This document shows positions 9,514-17,876 of a stretch of 64,000 nucleotides of DNA, piece after piece. The stretch comes from CAWCKS01 sp963796195 (GTDB lineage Bacteria; Pseudomonadota; Alphaproteobacteria; Rhizobiales; Xanthobacteraceae), in the NCBI GenBank assembly GCA_963796195.1, contig CAWCKS010000014.1, forward strand, positions 496,001-560,000. The letters are read 5' to 3'. Below the pieces are notes generated by a model. The model saw nothing but the letters and a program-made list of their open reading frames with translations. It searched no databases and was not told where the DNA came from. Each line of letters opens with the position of its first letter. The stretch's first letter is position 1. Position numbers and translations under genes: made by a program.

Positions 9514-10215
9514 ATGGCGATTTCAGGCTACGAGAGCGCGCTGATCGTTGGCGCCGGACAGGGTTTGAGCGCATCGCTGGCGCGAGGGCTTGCGAAGAAC
9601 GGCTTGCGCGTGGCGCTCGCCGCGCGCACGAGCGACAAACTCGCAGCGCTCTGCACCGAAATCGGCGGGCATGCCTTTGCGTGCGATGCGTCCAAAGCGG
9701 ATCAAGTTGCGACGCTGTTTGCCGACGTGGATGCCCGCATCGGCGCGCCCGATGTTGTGATCTATAACGCCAGTGGTCGTACCCGCGGCCCGTTCGACGA
9801 ACTCGTCGCAAGCGAAGTCGAGCGCACCATTGCGGTTACGGCGTTTGGCGGATTTTTGGTGGCGCAGCAGGCTGTCAGGCGCATGCTGCCGAAGGGCAAG
9901 GGCGCCATTCTGCTCACCGGCGCGTCGGCCAGCGTCAAGGGCTACGCGCAGTCCGCCCCGTTCGCGATGGGCAAATTCGCCTTGCGCGGCATGGCCCAGA
10001 GCATGGCGCGCGAGTTGGCTCCCAAAGGCATTCACGTCGGTCACGTCGTCATCGACGGCGGCATCCGAAATCCCGGCCGCACCGAGCCATCGGACAAGCC
10101 GGACTCGATGCTCGACCCCGACGCGATCGCCGAAACCTATCTCCATCTGCTCCGCCAGCCGCGCAGCGCATGGACTTGGGAAATCGAGGTGCGGCCATGG
10201 GTGGAGCGGTTCTGA
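9514..10215 (+). CDS. short-chain dehydrogenase-like protein with Phe at the catalytic Tyr
   Basis: This 233-residue SDR-fold protein starts after GGGAGAGG. The cofactor motif GAGQGLS is near residues 13-19 and the active-site Ser is in TGASASVKGY. The YxxxK motif reads FAMGK, so the catalytic Tyr is Phe while Lys is kept. Without the Tyr hydroxyl classical hydride transfer should be impaired; the protein may use another residue or be a non-redox member. It stands alone between two intrinsic terminators, so it is probably transcribed on its own. Family placement is firm; activity is uncertain. Confidence 0.8.
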   Translation: MAISGYESALIVGAGQGLSASLARGLAKNGLRVALAARTSDKLAALCTEIGGHAFACDASKADQVATLFADVDARIGAPDVVIYNASGRTRGPFDELVASEVERTIAVTAFGGFLVAQQAVRRMLPKGKGAILLTGASASVKGYAQSAPFAMGKFALRGMAQSMARELAPKGIHVGHVVIDGGIRNPGRTEPSDKPDSMLDPDAIAETYLHLLRQPRSAWTWEIEVRPWVERF

Positions 10216-10302
10216 ACGCGTGAGTGGATGAAGCATCTGCGTGGGCGCGGCGCTTCGCGCCTTTGCCCACCCTACCGACTTCTACACTAGCCACAAATCA
10301 TT

Positions 10303-10331
10303 TTGCTGGTCCGGCAAATCAGTGCTATAAG
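10303..10331 (+). promoter_or_regulatory. sigma-70-type promoter of the tandem small genes
   Basis: TTGCTG (10303-10308) and TATAAG (10326-10331) are separated by exactly 17 bases, an ideal housekeeping spacing. A transcript would start near 10338 and run at once into the hairpin at 10356-10382. Confidence 0.55.
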
Positions 10332-10355
10332 GCCAACATCGAAAAACGCGTTTCG

Positions 10356-10387
10356 CCCGCCCGAGCATTCCGCTCCGGCGGGTTTTT
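10356..10387 (+). terminator. terminator-like hairpin directly ahead of a ribosome-binding site
   Basis: CCCGCC (10356-10361) pairs with GGCGGG (10377-10382), and GAGC (10363-10366) with GCTC (10372-10375), followed by TTTTT (10383-10387). It has the form of an intrinsic terminator but lies between the promoter at 10303 and the GGAGG site at 10394, inside the leader of the gene at 10408. It could end a roughly 50-base RNA or act as an attenuator. Confidence 0.65.
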
Positions 10388-10407
10388 CATTTTGGAGGAC
10401 TGCACAA

Positions 10408-10614
10408 ATGGCGAAACCACGAGGCGAAACGGCGGCACTGGCGCGGCGGTATACGCGGGAGGCGATCGAAATCCTGATCGAAATCCTGCGCGATCCTGAT
10501 ACGCCGCCGAGTGCGCGGAACGCGGCCGCACGATCCTTGCTCGCGCGCGGCTGGATCAAATCTCCCACAGGCCCCGACGACCCCCGTCAGAATTCGGCTT
10601 CACAGCTTAACTGA
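10408..10614 (+). CDS. small helical protein, first of a tandem paralogous pair
   Basis: This 68-residue protein starts at ATG 10408 behind a strong GGAGG site. It is basic and predicted helical. Its core, ALARRYTREAIEIL then SARNAAARSLLARGW, aligns with the core of the next gene (SLARAHTETVIKVL, AARISAGLALLDRGW). The leader sequences of the two genes are also near identical over 26 bases, so the pair arose by duplication. Proteins with this LAR-YT-AI...LL-RGWGKP pattern occur in rhizobial genomes, some near prophage genes; that recollection is not a database result. Function unknown; a small DNA- or protein-binding role is possible. Confidence 0.65.
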   Translation: MAKPRGETAALARRYTREAIEILIEILRDPDTPPSARNAAARSLLARGWIKSPTGPDDPRQNSASQLN

Positions 10615-10643
10615 CACCGCTTTCATTTCGGAGGACTGCACAC

Positions 10644-11006
10644 ATGGGACCCAGAAGATCGGGACAACGAAAATCACGCATCGAGATCGCTTCGCTGGCG
10701 CGGGCGCACACGGAGACGGTGATCAAGGTGCTGGTCGGCCTCGTCACGCGCGAAGATGTGGCGCCGGCCGCGCGCATCTCCGCGGGCCTCGCGCTGCTCG
10801 ATCGCGGCTGGGGCAAGCCGTTGCAGAAGCTCGAACTCGATGACGATCGGCCGGGGGAGATCGAGGAGATCGTCATCACGATCGTCGACCCGAAGGACCC
10901 GGACAATCCGACCGTATTGCTGCCGCGCGGCGGAACGAACGGCCACGCACTGCTCGCGCCGGAGCCGAGCGAGCCGGAGCCTGTACCCGAGACGCCTCAG
11001 GCCTGA
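10644..11006 (+). CDS. small protein, second of the tandem paralogous pair
   Basis: This 120-residue protein begins with a basic segment (MGPRRSGQRKSR), then the helical core shared with the upstream gene (residues about 17-60, ending LLDRGWGKP). An acidic, proline-rich tail follows (ELDDDRPGEIEEIV, then EPSEPEPVPETP). The gap from the upstream stop is 29 bases and contains a second copy of the TTTCATTT-GGAGGACTGCAC leader. The longer tail is the main difference from its paralogue. No catalytic motif is visible. Confidence 0.65.
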   Translation: MGPRRSGQRKSRIEIASLARAHTETVIKVLVGLVTREDVAPAARISAGLALLDRGWGKPLQKLELDDDRPGEIEEIVITIVDPKDPDNPTVLLPRGGTNGHALLAPEPSEPEPVPETPQA

Positions 11007-11032
11007 TAAAGCGGGATGAGTTTAGTCCGCTC

Positions 11033-11052
11033 ATTCCCGCGAAAGCGGGAAT
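11033..11052. repeat. perfect 8-bp stem hairpin downstream of the small gene pair
   Basis: ATTCCCGC (11033-11040), loop GAAA, then GCGGGAAT (11045-11052). It has a stable tetraloop but no T-tract. It probably marks transcript 3' end processing or is a dispersed repeat. Confidence 0.55.
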
Positions 11053-11147
11053 CAGGAGCGATCGAAAAAGGCATTGATCGATCGGCAAAAACTGGGTCCG
11101 CGGGGACGAGCGGAGAGCGAGGGCTCGATTCAACTTGCCACTACGAT

Positions 11148-12054
11148 CTAGGTTGGCGCGACAGCCCTTCGCCTCGCGAACTTCTCGGCCTGGCGCAGCA
11201 AATTCTTGGCGCGTTCGACGACCGGCACGTCGATCATCTTGCCCTCGAAGGTGACGGCGCCGAGGCCTTTTGCCATGGCGTCGTCGTAGGTCTCGACCAT
11301 CTTTTTTGCGCGCGCGACGTCGGCGTCGGAGAAGCCATACTCCTCGTTCAGGATCGCGACCTGGCTCGGATGCACGCAGGTGCCGCCGGCAAAGCCGAAG
11401 CGGCGCGAGCGGCGCACGGTCTGGCGAAACGCGACGAGGTCGGCGAACTCGGCGACCGTGCCCATGAAGCCGAGCGGCAGGATGCCGGCGGCGCGCGCGG
11501 CGATGATCATGGTCTGCTTCGGCATTTCGAGCGTCTCGCCGATCGGCTCCATGGCGAGCGCGAGCGCAAAGTCCTCGGCGCCGAGCGACAGCGCGACGAG
11601 GCGCGACGTCGCCTTCGCGATCTCGCGGAAGCGGAAGAAGGCGTCGGCGGTCTCGACCAGCGCGACCAGTTTTGTCGCACCATTCGGAATGCCGCGCTGG
11701 GCCTCAAAGGTGTCGAGCAGCTCGGCGATGACCTGCAAGATGCTCGGGGCTTTCGGTCTTCGGGCACATCAACGCCAGCACGCCCTGCCCGACCGCGGCC
11801 TCGATGTCGCGAAAGGCCTGGTGCCAGGGCCGGTTGATGCGCACGACGACATCGGCGCCAGCCTTGCTGACCTCCTTGGCGGCAGCGCCGATCAGGGTGC
11901 GCGCACGGTCCTTCTCGCTCTCGGGCACGCTGTCCTCGAGGTCGAGGATGATGGCGTCGGCGCCGCGGGTGTGGGCGGAGGCGACGAATTTCTCGCGCGT
12001 GATCGGCACGAACATCAGCGAGCGCCAGGCGGGGAGATCGTTGGGGTCGGGCAT
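11148..12054 (-). CDS. HpcH/HpaI (CitE-like) aldolase/lyase (frameshifted)
   Basis: Two frames join into a CitE-like protein of about 300 residues. From ATG 12054: WRSLMFVPITREKF, DAIILDLEDSVPESEK and MCPKTESPEHL. After an extra base at about 11737 it continues LQVIAELLDTFE, LVALVETADAFF, LGAEDFALAL and GGTCVHPSQVAILN. The metal-binding Glu and Asp (ALVETA, GAEDF) and the Arg after SLM are those of CitE/malyl-CoA lyase enzymes. These split malyl-, citramalyl- or methylmalyl-CoA type esters. It is the last gene after the ABC importer and a CaiB CoA transferase, which could make its CoA ester. Confidence 0.82.
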
Positions 12055-12103
12055 TAGAGGGGTTCTCCGGCGTCGCTCTTGATGTAACGAAATCGCTTCT
12101 TGC

Positions 12104-12206
12104 TGTCATGCCCCGCCTCATGCGGGGCATCCAGTACCCGCAGCGCCGGTGAAGCACTCGGACCGCAGGGGTTACTGGATCGCCCGGGTCAAGCCGGGCC
12201 ATGACA
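12104..12206. repeat. dispersed palindromic repeat bounded by TGTCATG/CATGACA
   Basis: The element begins TGTCATGCCCCGCC with an internal GCCCCGC/GCGGGGC hairpin and ends with GCCGGGCCATGACA. A second element with the same ends lies at 13447-13541. Both sit between genes of the same operon, on either side of the CaiB-type gene. Confidence 0.7.
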
Positions 12207-12221
12207 GTCAGAGAGTCCTGC

Positions 12222-13427
12222 TCAAACAATCTTCTTCTCGCGCAGCTCGGCCAACTCGCCCTCGTCAACGCCGAGCCGCGCCAGAATCTCGCCCGTGTGC
12301 TGGCCGAGCTTCGGCGCCGGCAACCGCATCGCGCCGGGCGTGCCGGACAGCCGTGGAATGATGTTGTGCATGGTCATGGCGCCGACCTCGTCGTCGGCCA
12401 TGTCGAGGACGACCTCGCGCGCCAGCACATGCTCGTCGGCAACGAACTGATCGATGTCGTAGACCGGAGCTGCGGTTACTTCGGCGGCCTCGAACAGCCT
12501 GAGGCACTCCTCGGCGTCATGCTTTGCGATGAATTCGCGGATCGGCCGCTCGGCTTCCTCGAAATGCGCGAGCCGCGCAGTGTTGGTGGCGAAGCGTTCG
12601 TCCTTGGTGAAGTCGGGCTCGCCGACGGCGCGATAAAGCCGCTCGGCCATCGACTGCATCGAGCCCGACAGCGAGATCCAGCGGCCGTCGCGGGTGCGGA
12701 ACACGTTGCGCGGGCTCACGGTGTTGGAGCGGCTGCCGGTGCGCTTCGGCACATAGCCCGTGGTCTTGAAGCCCGCCGCGTCCGGACCGATCACCGAATG
12801 GATCGCCTCGAGCAGCGAGACATCGATCACCTGCCCCTTGCCGCCCTTCACCTCGACCTCGCGCAGCGCCATCATCGTCGCCGACGAGCCGTAGAGGCCG
12901 GCGATCATGTCGGCGAGCGCGGTCGGTGGCAGCACCGGCTCGCGATCGGCAAAGCCGTTCTTGGCGGCAAAGCCGGACAAGCCCTCGACCAGCGTGCCGA
13001 AGCCGGGCTTTTGCGCGTACGGCCCGGTCTGGCCCCAGCCGGAGACACGCACAACGATCAGCTTCGGATTGCGCTGGTGCAGTACGTCGGGGCCGAATCC
13101 CATGCGCTCGAGCGTGCCCGGCCGATAGTTCTCGACCAGCACGTGGCTGCGCTCGACCAGCCTGAGCAGCAACTCCTTGCCGCGCGCATCGCGCAGGTCG
13201 AGCGCGATGCTCTTCTTGTTGCGGGCATAGATCTTCCAGTACAGCGACTTGCCGCCGATTTTCCAGTCGCGCAGCGGATCGCCCTTGCCGGGGTCCTCGA
13301 TCTTGATCACCTCGGCGCCGAAATCGGCCAACTGCAGCGACAGCATGTTGCCGGCGACCAGCCGCGACAGGTCGAGGACCATGATGCCGTCGAGCGGGCC
13401 GCGTGCGGAGGGGTTGTAGGAGGGCAT
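12222..13427 (-). CDS. CaiB/BaiF-family CoA transferase
   Basis: This complete 401-residue family III CoA transferase has LVLDLSRLVAGN near the N-terminus (DGIMVLDLSRLVAG), ENYRPGTLERMGFG, SGWGQTGPY and the catalytic-Asp loop PTALADMIAGLYG. It forms an aspartyl-CoA thioester during transfer between a CoA donor, often succinyl-CoA, and an acid. It lies between the importer ATPase gene and the CitE-like lyase, separated from each by repeat elements. Together with the lyase it could activate and cleave an imported hydroxy-acid, as in itaconate or malyl-CoA pathways; the substrate is inference. Confidence 0.9.
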   Translation of the reverse strand: MPSYNPSARGPLDGIMVLDLSRLVAGNMLSLQLADFGAEVIKIEDPGKGDPLRDWKIGGKSLYWKIYARNKKSIALDLRDARGKELLLRLVERSHVLVENYRPGTLERMGFGPDVLHQRNPKLIVVRVSGWGQTGPYAQKPGFGTLVEGLSGFAAKNGFADREPVLPPTALADMIAGLYGSSATMMALREVEVKGGKGQVIDVSLLEAIHSVIGPDAAGFKTTGYVPKRTGSRSNTVSPRNVFRTRDGRWISLSGSMQSMAERLYRAVGEPDFTKDERFATNTARLAHFEEAERPIREFIAKHDAEECLRLFEAAEVTAAPVYDIDQFVADEHVLAREVVLDMADDEVGAMTMHNIIPRLSGTPGAMRLPAPKLGQHTGEILARLGVDEGELAELREKKIV

Positions 13428-13446
13428 GGGGATCGTCTCAATCGAC

Positions 13447-13541
13447 TGTCATGCCCGGCTTCATGCCGGGCGAAATCTCGCTCAGGAGGGTACCGGCTTT
13501 CGCTTATGAGATGGCGCGGGAGTGCAAGCCCGGCCATGACA
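13447..13541. repeat. second copy of the TGTCATG/CATGACA palindromic repeat
   Basis: It starts TGTCATGCCCGGC with a CCCGGC/GCCGGG hairpin and ends CCCGGCCATGACA, matching the boundaries of the 12104-12206 element. It fills most of the gap between the OppF-like and CaiB-type genes. Confidence 0.7.
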
Positions 13542-13564
13542 TCGTGGGAATGCGTCGCGAGGCT

Positions 13565-14559
<995 letters not shown>

Positions 14560-14563
<4 letters not shown>

Positions 14564-15636
14564 GTCCCTGCCCCATCAGGCGCGCCCGGATGCCAGCACG
14601 CGGTCCAGTGGCCGGGGTGCTTCTCCTCGTAAGGCGGATAGGCGGCGCGGCACTTGTCGTCGGCGCGCGGACAACGCGGCGCAAAGGCGCAACCCTGCGG
14701 CAACTGATACAGCGGCGGCACGATGCCCGAAATTTCCTGCAAACGTTCGCCGCGATCGTCGGCCTCGCCGCGCATCAGATTGAGGCGCGGGATCGAGGCG
14801 AGCAGCCCGCGGGTATACTGATGCAGCGGCTGCTCGAACAGGTCCTCGACGTCAGCCTCCTCGACCTTGCGGCCGGCATACATCACGATGACGCGCTGAG
14901 CGGTCTGGGCGACGAGGCCGAGGTCGTGGGTGATCAGGATGACGGCGGTGCCGAGCTTCTGCTGCAGGTCGACGATCAGTTCGAGGATCTGCGCCTGCAC
15001 GGTGACGTCGAGCGCGGTGGTCGGCTCGTCCGCGATCAGCAGTTTCGGATTGCAGGCGAGCGCCATCGCGATCATGGCGCGCTGGCGCATGCCGCCGGAC
15101 AGCTGATGCGGATATTCGTCGAGCCGCTGGCGCGCCTCCGGAATGCGCACGAGGTTCAAGAGGTCGACGACCCTGGTTTCGGTCTCGGCGTGCGAAAGCT
15201 TCTGGTGCAGCCGCAAAACCTCGCCGATCTGCCGGCCGATGGTCATCACCGGGTTGAGCGACGTCATCGGCTCCTGAAAGATCATCGAGACGTCCTTGCC
15301 GCGAATGCCGCGCATGGCGTCCTCGTCGAGCGCGAGCAGGTCCTTGCCGTCGAGCGTGATCGCGCCGCCGACGATGCGTCCGGGCGGATCGGGGATCAGG
15401 CGCATCAGGGACAGCGCGGTAATGCTCTTGCCGCAGCCGGACTTGCCGACGATCGCCAGCGTCTCGCCACGCTTGACCGCAAACGACACGTCATCGACCG
15501 CCTTGACGATGCCTTGCCGGGTGAAGAAGTAGGTCTTGAGGCCGGAGACCGACAGCACGGGCGGCGCGTTGTCGCCGGCGCGCGGTGACGGCGCCGTCTG
15601 TGCCGATTTGGCGGTTTCAGCGAGCGGCAAGGACAA
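14560..15636 (-). CDS. peptide/nickel-type ABC transporter ATP-binding protein (OppD/DppD-like)
   Basis: This 358-residue ATPase contains Walker A GKSGCGKS, signature LSGGMRQRAM, Walker B LLIADEPTTALD and the C-terminal cysteine-rich extension (GCAFAPRCPRADDKC). It pairs with the OppF-like ATPase and overlaps it by four bases. The start at 15636 leaves about 200 bases to the permease gene upstream, filled by a hairpin-ended repeat. The substrate class, peptides or other small polar ligands, is set by the binding protein rather than by this gene. Confidence 0.92.
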
Positions 15637-15671
15637 CCCCTGCGTAACGCAAGCGAGTCACACAGCCGGGC

Positions 15672-15811
15672 GTCGTCCCCGCGAACGCGGGGACCCATAC
15701 GCCGCAGCAGACGAGAGACGATGAGCCTTCGTGGCAACGCACGCGTTGTCGTGCGGTCATACCAGGCCAACAGGCACCGGGGTTATGGGTCCCCGCGTTC
15801 GCGGGGACGAC
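15672..15811. repeat. inverted-repeat element with hairpin ends, copy 1
   Basis: The left end GTCGTCCCCGCG...GGGGACCCATA and right end TATGGGTCCCC...GGGGACGAC are inverted copies, and each end is itself a hairpin (CCCCGCG/CGCGGGG). The internal stretch of about 75 bases has no gene. A second copy with the same ends is at 31168-31387. It sits inside the importer operon between the OppD-like and permease genes. Confidence 0.75.
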
Positions 15812-15843
15812 CGAAAATGTGCCGCGCTTCGAGGACATGCTCC

Positions 15844-16737
15844 CTAGCTCCGCAGCCGCGGATCGAGCATGTCGCGCAACGCGTCGCCGAGCAGATTGGC
15901 GCCGAACACGGCGAGGCTGATGGCGACGCCCGGATAGATCACGAGCCACGGCGCGGTGCGGATGTATTCGGCCGCCGACTCCGACAGCATGCGGCCCCAT
16001 GACGGATAAGGCTCTGGCACGCCTAAACCTAAGAATGACAGCGACGCCTCGACCAGGATCGCCGAGCCAAACTGCGCGGTGGCGAGCACGATGAGCGGCG
16101 CGAGCGTATTGGGCAGCACATGGCGGATCGCGATCCAGGTCTCGCTCAAGCCGATCGCGCGCGCGGCCTCGACGAACGGCATCTCGCGCAACGCCAGCGT
16201 GTTGGAGCGGATGATGCGGGCGATGCTCGGCACCAGCGGGATCGCGATCGCGATGATGGTATTGCGCAGCGAAGGCCCGAGCGCCGCGGCCATCACCAGC
16301 GCCAGCACCAACAGCGGCAGCGACTGCAGGATGTCGATGACGCGCTGGACGATGAGGTCGAACCAGCCACCGAAATAGCCGGACAGCAGCCCGACCGGGA
16401 TGCCGACCAGGCAGCCGAGCGACACCGCGCCGAGGCCGACCGCAAGCGAGATGCGCGCGCCGCCGATGATCCGGCTCAACACGTCACGGCCCATGAAGTC
16501 GGCGCCGAGCCAGTGCACGACACTCGGCACCGCGAGCGAGGCACGGGCATTGGTCGAGGTCGGGTCGAACGGGCTGATGAAGTTTGCGAACAGCGCGGTC
16601 AGTACGAACAGCAGCATGATGACGGCGCCGACCGCGCCGAGCGGATAACGCTTGGCGAGGAACGCGAGCGCCTGCCGGCGCGTCGTGATGTTGGCCCCGG
16701 CGCGGGCGAGTTCAGCACCGTGTTCGACTGTGGTCAT
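15844..16737 (-). CDS. peptide-type ABC transporter permease (OppC/DppC-like)
   Basis: This 297-residue inner-membrane permease begins with a soluble N-terminus, then a first membrane helix (AVIMLLFVLTALFANFISPF). It has the HWLGADFMGRDVLSR motif typical of the DppC group and the EAA-type cytoplasmic loop (EAARAIGLSETWIAIRHVLPN), which contacts the ATPase. LGDALRDMLDPRLR at the end is the usual C-terminus. It follows the DppB-like permease with a three-base gap. Confidence 0.93.
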   Translation of the reverse strand: MTTVEHGAELARAGANITTRRQALAFLAKRYPLGAVGAVIMLLFVLTALFANFISPFDPTSTNARASLAVPSVVHWLGADFMGRDVLSRIIGGARISLAVGLGAVSLGCLVGIPVGLLSGYFGGWFDLIVQRVIDILQSLPLLVLALVMAAALGPSLRNTIIAIAIPLVPSIARIIRSNTLALREMPFVEAARAIGLSETWIAIRHVLPNTLAPLIVLATAQFGSAILVEASLSFLGLGVPEPYPSWGRMLSESAAEYIRTAPWLVIYPGVAISLAVFGANLLGDALRDMLDPRLRS

Positions 16738-16740
16738 CGC

Positions 16741-17689
16741 TTACGCCTCCAGCCTGATCCGCGGGTCGACCACGGTGTAGAGCACGTCGACGAGGAAATT
16801 GATGCTCACCACCACGACGCCGATGAACATCACGAGATTCTGCACGATCGGGTAATCGCGGTTGCGCACGGCTTCGACCACGAAGCGCGCGACACCGGGA
16901 ATATTGAACACGGTCTCGGTGACGATCAGGCCACCGACCAGGAACGCGGCTTCGATGCCGATGATGGTGATGACGGGCAGCACCGCGTTGCGCAGCGCGT
17001 GGTCGTAGTTGACGGATGACTCCGAGGCTCCCTTGGCACGCGCCGTGCGGATATAATCTTGCCGCAGCACCTCCAGCATCGACGAGCGCGTCAGCCGCAT
17101 CATGAGCGCCGAGGAGCGGAAGCCGACCACCATCGCCGGAATCGACGAGCAGGCCAAGCTCCTTCCAGATCGTGTCCGGTGGCTTGTTGTAGATCGGGAT
17201 CCAGCCGAACAACTTGACGAACAGCATCAGCACCAGCAGGCCGAGCCAGAACGCCGGCAGCGACAGCCCGGACAGGCTGATGACGCGCAGGATGTAGTCG
17301 GTCAGCGTATTGCGCTTGACTGCGCTGATGACGCCAAGCGGCACGCCGATCATGACGGCGAAAAACAGCGCAAGCCCGGCAAGCTTCGCACTGATCGGCA
17401 GCCGCGGCAGGATCTCCTCGATCGCCGGCTTCTCGGTCACGTAGGCGTAGCCGAGATCGCCGTGCAACAGACCACCGATCCACTGGCCGTACTGCATGAC
17501 CAGCGTCTGGTCGAGGCCGAGCTCGTGCTGGATCTTCAGTTTCTGCGCGGGATCGACGATCCCGGCGGAGTCGACCAGGATGTCGGCGATGTCGCCCGGC
17601 ACGAGCCGCATCGCCACGAAGATCAGGATGCTCATCCCGAACAGCGTGAGCAGCATCAACGCAAACCGCCGCAGCAGATAGCCGGCCAA
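16741..17689 (-). CDS. peptide-type ABC transporter permease (OppB/DppB-like, frameshifted)
   Basis: From ATG 17689 the reading MAGYLLRRFALMLLTLFGMS continues through GLDQTLVMQYGQWIGGLLHGDLG to ELGLLV, then shifts at about 17143. Removing one base gives IPAMVVGFRSSALMMRLTRSSMLEVL and the EAA loop (RTARAKGASESSVNYDHALRNAVLPV), ending at 16741 with LDPRIRLEA-like sequence. The joined protein of about 315 residues is a normal DppB permease with six membrane helices. It follows the binding-protein gene after a palindromic repeat. Confidence 0.85.
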
Positions 17690-17713
17690 GTTTGGTCCTC
17701 CTCGTTGACTTAC

Positions 17714-17855
17714 CCCTCATCCTGAGGAGCGCTGCTCTTCGCAGCGCGTCTCGAAGGATGAGGCCACCGCATTTTTGATTGCGCGAACCGGGCAAGCCCG
17801 GCGCGCGCTGGCCTCATGGTTCGAGACGGCGCTGCGCGCCTCCTCACCATGAGGG
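17714..17855. repeat. imperfect inverted-repeat element between binding-protein and permease genes
   Basis: The ends (17714-17729 and 17840-17855) are inverted copies matching at 14 of 16 positions, beginning CCCTCATCCTGAGGAG. Inner parts (GCGCTG/CAGCGC) also pair. The element fills the gap between the two importer genes. Confidence 0.65.
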
Positions 17856-17876
17856 TTGGGTTCGTGCTCGCTTCAT

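Noticed and set aside
10408..11006. A toxin-antitoxin pair
   Set aside because: The two small proteins are paralogues of each other, not an unlike toxin and antitoxin, and neither has a known toxin motif.
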